Origin: Exobacillus caeni | GTDB lineage: Bacteria > Bacillota > Bacilli > Bacillales > Guptibacillaceae | Length of the DNA stretch: 64,000 nucleotides | Direction of reading: 5' to 3' | Assembly (NCBI RefSeq): GCF_005747095.1 | Contig: NZ_SWLG01000005.1 | Coordinates: forward strand, 1 to 64,000 | In this document: positions 43,529-52,298 of the stretch, in pieces | How the letters are laid out: each line of letters starts with the position of its first letter | Position numbering within the stretch: the stretch's first letter is position 1 | Made by a program: the position numbers and the translations under genes | Notes under the pieces: generated by a model | The model's input: only the letters and a program-made list of their open reading frames with translations | Told to the model about the DNA's origin: nothing | The model's database searches: none

Positions 43529-45364
43529 TTATTGTTGAGAAAGCTTTTTCTTTTTAGCTGCTTTTTCACGTTCGTTTTTATCCAGAATTTTTTTGCGCAA
43601 ACGGATTGTTTCAGGAGTGATTTCGCAATATTCATCATCATTCAAATACTCAAGCGCTTCCTCCAATGTTAAAATACGAGGACGTTTCATGTTTACTGTT
43701 TGGTCTTTTGTTGCTGAACGAACGTTTGTCATTTGTTTCATTTTTGTAATGTTTACTGACAGGTCGTTGTCACGGGTGTGTTCTCCGACGATCATGCCCT
43801 CATAGATTTCTGTACCCGGTTCTACAAAGATAGTTCCGCGGTCTTCCACCTGCATGATCCCATACTCAGAAGCTTTTCCTTTTTCCATTGAAACAAGAAC
43901 TCCCTGTCTTCTTCCGCCTACTCTTCCGCCGATCAGAGGCTGATATCCGTCGAAGGAGTGATTCAAGATGCCATATCCCCTCGTTTGGGTCATAAACTCG
44001 GTGGCATATCCGATCAATCCGCGTGCAGGTACCATAAATTCAAGGCGGACCTGTCCTGTGCCGTTGTTGATCATATTGATCATCTCACCTTTGCGCTCTC
44101 CAAGGGATTCCATGACAGAGCCGGTGTATTCCTCCGGCACATCAATTTGAACACGTTCAACCGGCTCAGATTGTACGCCATCGATTTCGCGGACGATGAC
44201 TTCAGGCTTGGATACTTGCAGCTCATATCCTTCACGGCGCATGTTTTCAATCAGGATGGACAGATGAAGCTCTCCGCGTCCTGACACAACCCATGCATCC
44301 GGTGAATCTGTATTCTCCACTCGCAAGCTAACATCTGTTTCAAGCTGAGAGCGAAGGCGTTCTTCAATTTTTCTGCTCGTTACATATTTACCTTCCCGCC
44401 CGGCGAAAGGACTATTGTTCACAAGAAAAGTCATTTGCAATGTCGGCTCATCGATTCTAAGAATAGGGAGTGCTTCCTGGTTATCGATAGGACAAACAGT
44501 TTCTCCAACGTTGATCTCTTCCATACCTGCTACAGCAACTAGATCGCCAGCTTTAGCTTCTTGAATCTCGATTCTTTTTAAACCGATAAAACCGAACAGT
44601 TTCGTTACCCTGAACTGTTTGACAGTTCCATCAAGTTTCATTAGTGCAACTTGCTGGCCTACTTTGATCATACCTCTGAACACCCGACCGATACCTATAC
44701 GGCCTATATAATCGTTATAATCCAACAATGTTACCTGGAATTGTAGAGGCTCCTCACTGTTATCAATAGGTGCAGGGATATGTTCGATGATCGTATTGAA
44801 TAATGAATCCATATTATTTTCCTGAGTTTCGGGTTCTAGGCTAGAAGTACCATTCAGGGCAGATGCAAATACAACCGGGAAATCGAGCTGGTCTTCGTCT
44901 GCACCAAGATCTATAAATAGATCGATCACTTCATCTATTACTTCATCAGGGCGAGCATTTGGACGGTCAATTTTGTTAACAACAACGATAGGCGTCAACT
45001 TTTGCTCAAGTGCTTTTTTTAGTACAAATCGTGTTTGAGGCATTGTGCCTTCATAAGCGTCAACAACAAGTAAAACACCATCGACCATTTTCATGATCCG
45101 TTCTACTTCTCCACCGAAATCCGCGTGTCCCGGTGTATCCATTATATTAATCCGGACATCCCCATAGTTGATGGCCGTGTTTTTTGCAAGAATCGTGATT
45201 CCTCTTTCTCTTTCAAGATCATTGGAATCCATTGCTCTTTCATCAATCTGTTCATTTTCTCTAAAAGTTCCTGACTGATGCAACAACTGGTCAACAAGTG
45301 TTGTTTTACCGTGGTCTACGTGAGCAATTATTGCAATATTACGTAAATCGTTTCTTGTTTTCAT
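43529..45364 (-). CDS. typA: Ribosome-associated GTPase TypA/BipA
   Basis: A 611-residue translational GTPase of the EF-G class, which binds ribosomes under cold or stress conditions. G1 is [11 protein letters not shown] (about 14-24), the G2/effector loop [13 protein letters not shown]-like sequence (about 51-65), G3 [11 protein letters not shown] (about 77-87) and G4 NKID (about 131-134). Domains II, III, V and the BipA-specific C-terminal domain follow. It is full length. An extended -10 element sits at 45422-45430. Confidence 0.98.
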   Translation of the reverse strand: MKTRNDLRNIAIIAHVDHGKTTLVDQLLHQSGTFRENEQIDERAMDSNDLERERGITILAKNTAINYGDVRINIMDTPGHADFGGEVERIMKMVDGVLLVVDAYEGTMPQTRFVLKKALEQKLTPIVVVNKIDRPNARPDEVIDEVIDLFIDLGADEDQLDFPVVFASALNGTSSLEPETQENNMDSLFNTIIEHIPAPIDNSEEPLQFQVTLLDYNDYIGRIGIGRVFRGMIKVGQQVALMKLDGTVKQFRVTKLFGFIGLKRIEIQEAKAGDLVAVAGMEEINVGETVCPIDNQEALPILRIDEPTLQMTFLVNNSPFAGREGKYVTSRKIEERLRSQLETDVSLRVENTDSPDAWVVSGRGELHLSILIENMRREGYELQVSKPEVIVREIDGVQSEPVERVQIDVPEEYTGSVMESLGERKGEMINMINNGTGQVRLEFMVPARGLIGYATEFMTQTRGYGILNHSFDGYQPLIGGRVGGRRQGVLVSMEKGKASEYGIMQVEDRGTIFVEPGTEIYEGMIVGEHTRDNDLSVNITKMKQMTNVRSATKDQTVNMKRPRILTLEEALEYLNDDEYCEITPETIRLRKKILDKNEREKAAKKKKLSQQ

Positions 45365-45421
45365 GAAATTCTCTCCTCATTTACTGACCAAAATCCGGTC
45401 GTAAAAACTAATAACTAAGAC

Positions 45422-45430
45422 ATTATAACA
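45422..45430 (-). promoter_or_regulatory. typA promoter, extended -10
   Basis: TGTTATAAT on the minus strand, 58 bp before the typA start. The -35 region (TTGCCA) is 15 bases away and weak, as is common with extended -10 promoters. Confidence 0.65.
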
Positions 45431-45561
45431 TAATTTCTGAAATGGCAAATAACAACTATCACTTTTCTACGAACGTTTATTACGATAAACTATATTGTAT
45501 GGGTGTAACAAGTATTAAGGTTATTCAATATTTATTCTTTTCATTTTTAGGAGGATATAAA

Positions 45562-45744
45562 ATGAAATATGCAAATCTTCTCTTTTTTGTTCTAGCATGC
45601 CTTGCTGTGTTCAGCATGTGTGCGATCGGTATCTCGATCGCTGAATCAAGTGTGTTAGGCGGCATCGCTTCATTTGCTGGTGTGATTATCTTTATGGGAA
45701 CAGGTTTTTATTTAAAAAGAAAACACAGAGAGACTGTTTCTTAA
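45562..45744 (+). CDS. ylaF: YlaF family small membrane protein (DUF5325)
   Basis: A 60-residue protein with two membrane segments (about residues 5-26 and 31-52) and a positive tail (KRKHRE). AGGAGG precedes ATG 45562; the long upstream extension is not supported. Divergent from typA, as in B. subtilis. Confidence 0.9.
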   Translation: MKYANLLFFVLACLAVFSMCAIGISIAESSVLGGIASFAGVIIFMGTGFYLKRKHRETVS

Positions 45745-45787
45745 ATTGCTTGATAAAAAAATTAACTATTAACTTTTTCTTCAACAT

Positions 45788-45816
45788 AAAAAAGAGGGGC
45801 TGGTTCCCTCTTTTTT
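45788..45816. terminator. ylaF bidirectional terminator
   Basis: Stem AAAAAAGAGGG / CCCTCTTTTTT with GCTGGTT loop. Confidence 0.92.
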
Positions 45817-46285
45817 ATGTATCTATAGGCAAAACGAACAAAAGGTATTCTCTTCCGCTTTCATCTTTCTCGATCTTATACTGTTCAAATCCAGCTGTTC
45901 CCAGGAATCTATGCCAATCATCAAAAGCAAAAGGATTAGCTGCAAAGATCACTTTGTTTTGCTTGACTAGGTGGGTAATATGCCGGATAATTTCCTTTCC
46001 GTACCCCGCTCTCCTGTATTCAGGGTTAACGATCACAGTACCGATCCACGGCTGTCCGTTAGATTCAGCAGATGGAAGAAAAAAAGTAATACCTACATCC
46101 ATCCCTTCCTGTTGCCATACAAGCCATTCTCCTTTTTCGCTTCTATATTTCTCGATCAACCTCTCAAAATCCTCTGCTGAACTTTCTTCAGGAATCAACT
46201 CTTCATCAAGCCATTCTTTGTCTTTTGCCGTCCAGTTATACAGTAAAAAGATATCTTTATCTTCATCAAACGGTCTGTAATCCAC
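45815..46285 (-). CDS. GNAT N-acetyltransferase
   Basis: A 156-residue acetyltransferase with IGTVIVNPEYRRAGYGKEIIRHI (acetyl-CoA loop, about 86-105) and a C-terminal FLGTAGFEQYKI. Acceptor unknown. It starts with GTG after AAGGAGGAAAAT and is 10 bp downstream of the inositol monophosphatase gene on the same strand. Confidence 0.86.
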   Translation of the reverse strand: MDYRPFDEDKDIFLLYNWTAKDKEWLDEELIPEESSAEDFERLIEKYRSEKGEWLVWQQEGMDVGITFFLPSAESNGQPWIGTVIVNPEYRRAGYGKEIIRHITHLVKQNKVIFAANPFAFDDWHRFLGTAGFEQYKIEKDESGREYLLFVLPIDT

Positions 46286-46295
46286 ATTTTCCTCC

Positions 46296-47129
46296 TTAAG
46301 ATGGGGAATGGAGAAAATAATTATTTTCTAGCCCTTTCTTGATAAAATTACTATGAATCATTTGGTGGACATTTGATTTTCCTGCAAACACAGTGTTTTG
46401 CTTTAACATGTTAAGTTCACGCCCATCCAGAGTCGTGCACTTCCCTCCAACCTCCTCCACGAGGATAGCCCCTGCTGCAAAATCCCACGGAGAAAGCCTT
46501 AAGGAAATATATCCATCGAGCCTGCCGGCAGCAATATATGCCATTTCGATCGCTGCGGATCCTAATGACCTTGTCCCCCTTAATTCTTTTACTAGAGGTG
46601 CTAACATACGCGAGTCCACTCTCTTGTTCTCCGTCAGCCAGGTAGCATTTATAGCCAATACCGATTCATGCAATTCCACGTCAGACAGATTTTTTAAAGG
46701 TATGTCGTTCATAAACGCCCCCTGCCCTTTCAAGCAGTGAAACATTTCTCCGCGTGCTACATCCAGAATGATAGCCACTTTCCCGATTCCCTCTTCATAT
46801 ATGCCGATTGAAATCGCAAAATTGCTTTGCTGGTGAACAAAATTGGTCGTTCCATCGATCGGGTCAACAAACCAGATAATACCGCTCGTATCTTTCACTT
46901 TATCACCAAAACCTTCTTCTCCTACAATACGGTGTTCTGGATAGGCCGTATGTATCTTCTCAATAAAAAGTTGTTCCACATGACGATCGATATCTGTCAC
47001 TAAATCACTAGGATTGCTTTTATATTCAACAGAAATAGAAGTATTGAATGTTTCCTTTATATAATCACCGGCTTCGTTTACCCACTTTTTCGAGATTTGA
47101 TAAATTTCTTCCCAATTTGCTTCGTTCAA
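46296..47129 (-). CDS. suhB: Inositol monophosphatase-family phosphatase
   Basis: A 277-residue magnesium-dependent phosphatase (YktC/SuhB-type). The metal-binding motifs are GEEGFGD (about 70-76), WFVDPIDGTTNF (about 86-97) and SPWDFAAGAILVEEVGG (about 208-224), all complete. Physiological substrate is uncertain (inositol-1-phosphate and nucleotide phosphates in relatives). TTG start after AAAAGGAG. Position next to yktB matches B. subtilis yktC. Confidence 0.92.
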   Translation of the reverse strand: MNEANWEEIYQISKKWVNEAGDYIKETFNTSISVEYKSNPSDLVTDIDRHVEQLFIEKIHTAYPEHRIVGEEGFGDKVKDTSGIIWFVDPIDGTTNFVHQQSNFAISIGIYEEGIGKVAIILDVARGEMFHCLKGQGAFMNDIPLKNLSDVELHESVLAINATWLTENKRVDSRMLAPLVKELRGTRSLGSAAIEMAYIAAGRLDGYISLRLSPWDFAAGAILVEEVGGKCTTLDGRELNMLKQNTVFAGKSNVHQMIHSNFIKKGLENNYFLHSPS

Positions 47130-47328
47130 TTTGCATTTCTCCTTTTTTCATATTTCCTTCCCTTTATTATGACAGGAATCCCTATAACAAACCAAGTGAA
47201 AAGCCACCCCGAAAATGTGAAGGCATAAAGAAAACCCGCCGATTGACGAGCTTAAAGTCTAAACAGAAGTAAAGTTGCTCTAATCTATATTCTTTAAATT
47301 TCTAACGGGTCCTGGGTCCTGTCCCTTA

Positions 47329-47517
47329 TCATGCTTCTAACTGAAGCATTTCCTGGCGAAGCTTTTCTAATTTCTTTTTACTGATGTCCATCTCACTTTT
47401 GTTTTTTGCAAGCATTGCATCATGGAGTGTTGCAAGCTCATAATCGATTTCAAGCTTTAAAACTGGGATTCTTTTTTCTGCCTCGGTCCTTTTTAAAGAC
47501 TGGATGACTTGCTTCAT
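47329..47517 (-). CDS. Small coiled-coil protein, possible YkzI
   Basis: A 62-residue, very charged, fully helical protein (KRTEAEKRIPVLKLEIDYEL then KSEMDISKKKLEKLRQEMLQ). No motif. Size and place between yktB and yktC suggest YkzI, but that is an inference from gene order recalled from memory. AAGGGG lies about ten bases before the ATG. Confidence 0.72.
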   Translation of the reverse strand: MKQVIQSLKRTEAEKRIPVLKLEIDYELATLHDAMLAKNKSEMDISKKKLEKLRQEMLQLEA

Positions 47518-47791
47518 TGGTCTCTCACACCCCTTTTCTAATAATCTTTCTGACTTTACGACAAGCGACGGAGGACGTAAACTGAATTTTCTGATTTTTC
47601 TGGTTATATTGTTATTATATCTTATGCCCTTTGGCGGAAGTATGCAACCGATTTATTTGTTTATATTTTTCCACTCGCCAATTTATTTAAAACCTCCTAG
47701 TGAGCCCAAATTATTTATGTCCGATCAAGAATTATGGTAAACTTCACCTGGGTACATACTAATGAAAGACTTGTTAATGAGGAGGAAACTT

Positions 47792-48427
47792 ATGACGTTT
47801 AAAGGTTTTACTGATGCTGATTTTAATACGTTCCGAATCGAAGGTTTAGATGAGCGGATGGATGTATTAAAAACAACAGTACGTCCAAAACTTGAAGCAC
47901 TGGGAGAGCATTTTGCCCCCACCCTTTCATCCCTAGTGGGAGACGAAATGTTTTATCATGTAGCAAAGCATGCTAGAAGAACTAAAAATCCCCCTAATGA
48001 TACATGGGTTGCATTCGCAAATAGCAAAAGGGGCTATAAAAAGCTTCCACATTTTCAAATCGGTCTCTGGGAATCCCATGTATTCGTCTGGTTTGCAGTT
48101 ATATATGAATCACCTATTAAGGCATCTTATGCAGCACTGCTTGATTCGCATGTCGAGAATATTAGAAAACAGATTCCTGCCCACTATGTCTGGTCAATTG
48201 ATCATACCAGGCCGGAAGCTACTCCTTTTAAAGAAATCACTTTCAACGAATTCGACAACATGACTGATAGACTGGCAAATGTAAAAAAAGCAGAACTCCT
48301 CTGCGGCATTCACTTACCAAGAGATAATAAACGAGTTTCTGACGGAAACCTATTTATCGAAACAGTGAGCGAAACGTTTGAAACCTTAATGCCCCTGTAC
48401 AGGTTGGCTCAGCAAGCAAGCTCCTAG
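47792..48427 (+). CDS. yktB: YktB family protein (DUF1054)
   Basis: A 211-residue DUF1054 protein. The blocks [19 protein letters not shown] and [23 protein letters not shown] are conserved in the family, whose function is unknown. ATG 47792 follows GAGGAGGAAACTT; the frame opens earlier without a ribosome-binding site. Confidence 0.94.
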   Translation: MTFKGFTDADFNTFRIEGLDERMDVLKTTVRPKLEALGEHFAPTLSSLVGDEMFYHVAKHARRTKNPPNDTWVAFANSKRGYKKLPHFQIGLWESHVFVWFAVIYESPIKASYAALLDSHVENIRKQIPAHYVWSIDHTRPEATPFKEITFNEFDNMTDRLANVKKAELLCGIHLPRDNKRVSDGNLFIETVSETFETLMPLYRLAQQASS

Positions 48428-48479
48428 AATACCCATCATCAATTTTGCATTTCCTGCCTGGTTACAATCGCATTTAAAA

Positions 48480-48504
48480 AAGGAAGAGGCGAGGCCTCTT
48501 CCTT
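48480..48504. terminator. Terminator between yktB and yktA
   Basis: Perfect stem AAGGAAGAGGC / GCCTCTTCCTT with GAG loop; A run on the left gives a T run on the minus strand. Confidence 0.88.
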
Positions 48505-48507
48505 CAT

Positions 48508-48777
48508 TTATTTGATTTTAACTTTTTGCTGATCTGTTGTCATCGCTTCTTTTACGGTATGGTAGCAAGAATAACCTGTTTCTTTATCAAATTCTCGGCA
48601 TAGCTGTTTTTCTTCACTTTTACTTGGCACAATTTGCTTGAATATCTGGTAGTTTTCTTTTAAAACATTCGCTTTTATGCCTTCGTTATTTGCTTTTTCT
48701 ACCGATTGAAAAAAGTTGACAACTGCAATTACTTCTTCTTTACTCCATTCCATTGAAATCGGGTAGTTAACATTCAT
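48508..48777 (-). CDS. yktA: UPF0223 family protein YktA
   Basis: An 89-residue UPF0223 protein of unknown function. EWSKEEVIAVVNFFQSVEKAN and LCREFDKETGYSCYHTVKEA are the conserved parts. Its ATG overlaps the stop codon of the upstream oxygenase gene as ATGA, so translation is probably coupled. Confidence 0.94.
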   Translation of the reverse strand: MNVNYPISMEWSKEEVIAVVNFFQSVEKANNEGIKANVLKENYQIFKQIVPSKSEEKQLCREFDKETGYSCYHTVKEAMTTDQQKVKIK

Positions 48778-49754
48778 GATTTCACCTCGAAGTTAGTATT
48801 TCCCCATCTTTTTCGAACTTCAGCGGCTTCTGAAAAGATCCGGTCAAAAAGTTCTTTCACTGTTGGAATATCATTTATTCTCCCAACTACCTGGCCTGCC
48901 CATCCAAACCCTTCCTGTTCTTTTCCTTCGTAAATGTATCTTTTATTTGCTTCACCGCTTATAAAGTCCTTTAACGCTTCATAAGACGGGTCAGAATCTT
49001 CAACCTTCAAAATCTTATCTGTCCATTCATTCTTGAGTGCTCTTGCAGGAGCCTGTATTGCTCTTTTTATTACTACAGTATCTGTTTCTTTACTCGAAAT
49101 AATCCTTTCCTTGTATGTATTATGAGCATGTATGCATTCTTGCGTTGCAATGAAGCGGGTTCCCATTTCTACCCCCTCTGCTCCAAGTGCGAAACCTGCC
49201 ATCAAACTTCTTCCGTCACCGATTCCTCCTGAAGCTAAGACAGGTATGTCAACCGCGTCTACAACTTGCGGAATTAAAACCATTGTTCCGATATCATGTT
49301 TCCCAAGATGGCCTCCGCCTTCCTGTCCTACTGCCATTACAGCATCCGCCCCTAGCTGTTCCGCTTTTACCGCCTGTCTTGTTCCGGAAACCAGGACTAG
49401 TTTTTTGATCTCCGTTCCTTCTAACTTTTGAAAAACAGGAGCAGGATTTCCTCCTGTAACAGATATTACCGGCACCTTTTCATCTATCGCTACTTCAAGC
49501 ATATCTTCATACGGCCGACCATGCTGGCCGATTGCATAATTGACCCCGAATGGTTTTGATGTTAGTGTTTTTACCCTTTTTATCTCGTTTCTTAACGCTT
49601 CAGCTGAGGACATAGACATAGCTGTTATTTGGCCGAGCCCGCCTGCATTACTGACTGCCGCAGCCAGGTCTGAATAAGCCAGGTATGCTAAACCTCCCTG
49701 GACGACAGGGTATTTTATTCTTAGCATTTCTGTCACTCTTGTGTTCCACTTCAA
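48774..49754 (-). CDS. Nitronate monooxygenase-family FMN enzyme
   Basis: A 326-residue TIM-barrel flavoprotein of the 2-nitropropane dioxygenase group. FMN-site motifs QGGLAYLAYSDLAAAVSNAGG (N-terminus), GADAVMAVGQEGGGHLGKH (about 135-153), LASGGIGDGRSLMAGFALGAEGVEMGTRF (about 172-200) are complete. It could be a nitronate monooxygenase or an enoyl-reductase (FabK)-like enzyme; the family is not separated by eye. TTG start after GGGAGGCGATTTCAA. ATGA overlap with yktA. Confidence 0.87.
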   Translation of the reverse strand: MKWNTRVTEMLRIKYPVVQGGLAYLAYSDLAAAVSNAGGLGQITAMSMSSAEALRNEIKRVKTLTSKPFGVNYAIGQHGRPYEDMLEVAIDEKVPVISVTGGNPAPVFQKLEGTEIKKLVLVSGTRQAVKAEQLGADAVMAVGQEGGGHLGKHDIGTMVLIPQVVDAVDIPVLASGGIGDGRSLMAGFALGAEGVEMGTRFIATQECIHAHNTYKERIISSKETDTVVIKRAIQAPARALKNEWTDKILKVEDSDPSYEALKDFISGEANKRYIYEGKEQEGFGWAGQVVGRINDIPTVKELFDRIFSEAAEVRKRWGNTNFEVKS

Positions 49755-49969
49755 TTGAAATCGCCTCCCTTTGTTCAGTTCTCCATCAATTGTTCAGATT
49801 CCTTTCAAAAAATTTCTTGCAAAACCTTCTACGTTTGATATACTCATCTTTGTTTTATATTTTTCATTAGAATGTAAAGTTTGCTTTCTAGTTTTCAAGT
49901 GGAATATACAATAATGATTTCTTATTATGTAACAATTTATTTTAAGTTTAGAAATTGAGGTGCTTAAAG

Positions 49970-51442
49970 TTGTCCCAATTTGATACTCCATTGTACACCG
50001 GGCTTTTAAATCATATAAAGAAAGACCCGATACAATTTCACATTCCAGGCCATAAAAAAGGTTCAGGGATGGATCCCCATTTCAGGGAATTTATTGGCGA
50101 AAATGCGTTATCAATCGATTTGATCAACATCGGCCCGCTCGATGATCTTCACCATCCACACGGCATTATAAAAGAAGCTCAACAGCTTGCAGCCGAAGCT
50201 TTTGGAGCAGATGCTACCTTCTTCTCGGTTCAAGGAACAAGCGGAGCGATAATGACAATGGTGATGGCAGTATGTTCACCTGGAGATAAAATCATTGTCC
50301 CGCGAAACGTTCACAAATCGGTTATGTCAGCGATAATTTTTTCAGGTGCAACACCTGTATTCATTCATCCTGAAGTAGATCAAAACCTTGGTATTTCACA
50401 CGGGATCACCACTGAGTCCGTTGAAAAAGCACTGGAACAAAATCCTGATGCAAAAGGGGTATTAGTGATCAATCCAACCTACTTTGGTATCTCGGCAAAC
50501 CTTGAAGAAATCGTAAATGTCGCCCATTCTTATCAGGTGCCCGTTTTAGTGGATGAAGCTCATGGCGTTCACATCCATTTTCATGATGACCTTCCGATGT
50601 CGGCTATGCAAGCAGGAGCTGACATGGCTGCAACAAGTGTCCATAAGTTAGGGGGTTCAATGACACAGAGCTCTGTTTTAAATGTTAGAGAAGGGCTTGT
50701 TAGTCCTAGCCGTGTCCAGGCTATCATCAGCATGCTGACGACAACATCAACTTCTTATCTGCTTTTAGCCTCCCTTGATGTAGCAAGAAAAAGGCTTGCA
50801 ACAGAAGGCCATGATTTAGCTGAGAAAGCGATCGCACTTGCAGAGACAACAAGGAAGCAAATTAATGAGATCCCGCAAATCTATTGTGTTGGAAGAGAAA
50901 TACTGGGGACACAGGCTACTTACGATATGGATCCTACAAAGTTAATTATTTCAGTTAAAGAACTTGGGATTACCGGATATGATGTGGAAGTATGGCTAAG
51001 AGAAAACTATAACATCGAAGTTGAGCTTTCAGACCTTTATAACATCCTTTGCATTATTACACCGGGTGATACCGAAGAAAACACCTCTATCCTTGTAAAA
51101 GCTTTGCAAGAGTTATCCGATACGTTCAGTGAAAATATAAAAGAGGCCAAAAAAATCCCGGTGCATGTGCCAAACATTCCACTTCTGGCATTGTCACCCC
51201 GAGATGCCTTTTACTCTGAAACCGAAGTTGTTCCGTTCCAGGAATCAGCCGGGAGAATCATTGCAGAATTTGTGATGGTATATCCACCAGGTATACCAAT
51301 CTTTATACCGGGCGAAATAATTACGGAAGAAAACCTGCGCTACATTCAAGAAAATCTGGAAGCAGGACTGCCTGTCCAAGGGCCAGAAGACGATGACCTT
51401 AACTATCTGCGTGTAATCAAGGAACATCGCGCAATCAAATAA
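49970..51442 (+). CDS. speA: Arginine decarboxylase (Orn/Lys/Arg family)
   Basis: A 490-residue PLP enzyme that converts arginine to agmatine for polyamine synthesis, as B. subtilis SpeA (same length and N-terminus MSQ..TPLYTGL). The PLP lysine is in SVHKLGGS (about 227-234); the PLP-binding VDEAHGVHIHFHDDLP (about 195-210) and the IPGHKKGSGMDP opening are intact. TTG 49970 follows GAGGTGCTTAAAG; an in-frame TTG five codons earlier lies in that ribosome-binding site. It converges with the SR1 locus. Confidence 0.96.
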   Translation: MSQFDTPLYTGLLNHIKKDPIQFHIPGHKKGSGMDPHFREFIGENALSIDLINIGPLDDLHHPHGIIKEAQQLAAEAFGADATFFSVQGTSGAIMTMVMAVCSPGDKIIVPRNVHKSVMSAIIFSGATPVFIHPEVDQNLGISHGITTESVEKALEQNPDAKGVLVINPTYFGISANLEEIVNVAHSYQVPVLVDEAHGVHIHFHDDLPMSAMQAGADMAATSVHKLGGSMTQSSVLNVREGLVSPSRVQAIISMLTTTSTSYLLLASLDVARKRLATEGHDLAEKAIALAETTRKQINEIPQIYCVGREILGTQATYDMDPTKLIISVKELGITGYDVEVWLRENYNIEVELSDLYNILCIITPGDTEENTSILVKALQELSDTFSENIKEAKKIPVHVPNIPLLALSPRDAFYSETEVVPFQESAGRIIAEFVMVYPPGIPIFIPGEIITEENLRYIQENLEAGLPVQGPEDDDLNYLRVIKEHRAIK

Positions 51443-51466
51443 AGAGGTGCCCGAGGCACCTCTTTT
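51441..51466. terminator. speA/SR1 shared terminator
   Basis: Perfect stem AAAGAGGTGCC / GGCACCTCTTT, overlapping the speA stop codon on the plus strand and ending the SR1 RNA on the minus strand. Confidence 0.92.
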
Positions 51467-51475
51467 TATTAATAT

Positions 51476-51598
51476 TTACTTTTGGTTTTTATCGTGTTTG
51501 CTGTTACAATCCGGACATTTACCATACAGCGTTGTTACCTTTTCGTGCTCCACATGGCTGATTGTGTTATCGCAAGATTGACAAATGATGATTCCCAT
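51476..51598 (-). CDS. sr1P: SR1P, GapA-binding peptide
   Basis: A 40-residue peptide starting MGIIICQSCDNTI, close to the B. subtilis SR1P (39 residues). Two CxxC pairs (residues 6-9 and 28-31) form a zinc-ribbon-like module. In B. subtilis it binds glyceraldehyde-3-phosphate dehydrogenase GapA. AAGGAGATGG lies seven bases before ATG 51598. A longer frame (63 residues) is ignored because it begins upstream of the RNA start. Confidence 0.92.
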   Translation of the reverse strand: MGIIICQSCDNTISHVEHEKVTTLYGKCPDCNSKHDKNQK

Positions 51599-51623
51599 TG
51601 TATCCATCTCCTTACGAGTTTTT

Positions 51624-51637
51624 TGTAAACGGTTTCT
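51624..51637. promoter_or_regulatory. CcpA cre-like site in SR1 leader
   Basis: TGTAAACGGTTTCT matches the cre consensus TGWAANCGNTNWCA at 13 of 14 positions. It lies at about +10 to +23 of the SR1 RNA, a roadblock position for carbon catabolite repression. Confidence 0.65.
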
Positions 51638-51652
51638 TTTTGGTGTAATTTC

Positions 51653-51681
51653 ATAATAATATGTCACATTTAAAAAGTCAA
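51653..51681 (-). promoter_or_regulatory. SigA promoter of SR1
   Basis: TTGACT (-35, 51681-51676), 17-bp spacer and TATTAT (-10, 51658-51653) on the minus strand. It starts RNA near 51646. Confidence 0.82.
51658..51668 (-). promoter_or_regulatory. CcpN operator 1 (SR1)
   Basis: TGTGACATATT on the minus strand matches the CcpN consensus TRTGHYATAYW at all 11 positions and covers the -10 edge and spacer of the SR1 promoter. Confidence 0.72.
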
Positions 51682-51689
51682 CATTAAAT

Positions 51690-51700
51690 TGTATAACACA
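51690..51700 (-). promoter_or_regulatory. CcpN operator 2 (SR1)
   Basis: TGTGTTATACA on the minus strand matches the CcpN consensus TRTGHYATAYW at all 11 positions, eight bases upstream of the -35 box. Its centre is 32 bp (three helical turns) from operator 1. Confidence 0.72.
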
Positions 51701-51861
51701 TTAATTTATATAGCACATTTTTAACCCAGCTAAACATATAATTATAGATAGCGTACTAGAAAAAATTATAACCTATTTAAATATCGATCATTATGCCAGA
51801 ATTATTAAAAAACTGATAATATAATGTATAGAAGAAACTACTATATATGGAGGGATTACAT

Positions 51862-52275
51862 TTGGGTAAAAGCGCCTTCGTCAAGCTGGTCACAGACTCT
51901 TTGAAACAAGAAATAACAATCGAGGAAATCAAGGCTTTATTAAAATCTTATATAGACCATACATACAAAACCGGTGAACAGCTTAACTGGTCTTACATGC
52001 AAGCTGCGTTCCCTTATCAAATAGAAGAAACCTCAGAAGGGAGAAACAAATGGTTCTATTTAAAAGGTAATACATCCGGTTACTATTATATTGTTGTGGG
52101 GCTCGATAAACAGAATGAAAATAATGCCGGTCCAGTCATACAAATAGCCCTCCCTGAAAAGTCTACCCATGGGGATAAGGGCAAAGCCATTGAGTTTTGC
52201 AAATACATCGCTTCAAAGCTTCAGGGTGAACTAACCCTATTTAACGGGCGAAAAATGTTTTACTATAAAAAATAA
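51862..52275 (+). CDS. DUF1885-like protein
   Basis: A 137-residue soluble protein. The N-terminal helical part (KSAFVKLVTDSLKQEITIEEI) and the beta-rich YYYIVVGLDKQNENNAGPVIQIALP resemble the DUF1885 family of Bacillaceae (recalled). Function unknown. TTG 51862 follows GGAGGGATTACAT. It is divergent from SR1, so the SR1 operators lie in its upstream region too. Confidence 0.78.
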   Translation: MGKSAFVKLVTDSLKQEITIEEIKALLKSYIDHTYKTGEQLNWSYMQAAFPYQIEETSEGRNKWFYLKGNTSGYYYIVVGLDKQNENNAGPVIQIALPEKSTHGDKGKAIEFCKYIASKLQGELTLFNGRKMFYYKK

Positions 52276-52298
52276 CAGCCGCACGGCTGTTATTTTTT
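52268..52298. terminator. Bidirectional terminator
   Basis: Perfect stem AAAATAACAGCC / GGCTGTTATTTT with T7. Confidence 0.92.

Larger units (their letters stand above)
51441..51646 (-). ncRNA. sr1: SR1 dual-function small RNA
   Basis: An RNA of about 205 nt running from the promoter at 51653-51681 to the terminator shared with speA, the same length and place as B. subtilis SR1. It encodes the 40-residue peptide SR1P. In B. subtilis SR1 base-pairs with ahrC mRNA (arginine catabolism activator) and SR1P binds GapA to help RNase J1 degrade mRNA. Here the RNA lies directly next to speA. Start point is inferred from the promoter. Confidence 0.85.
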
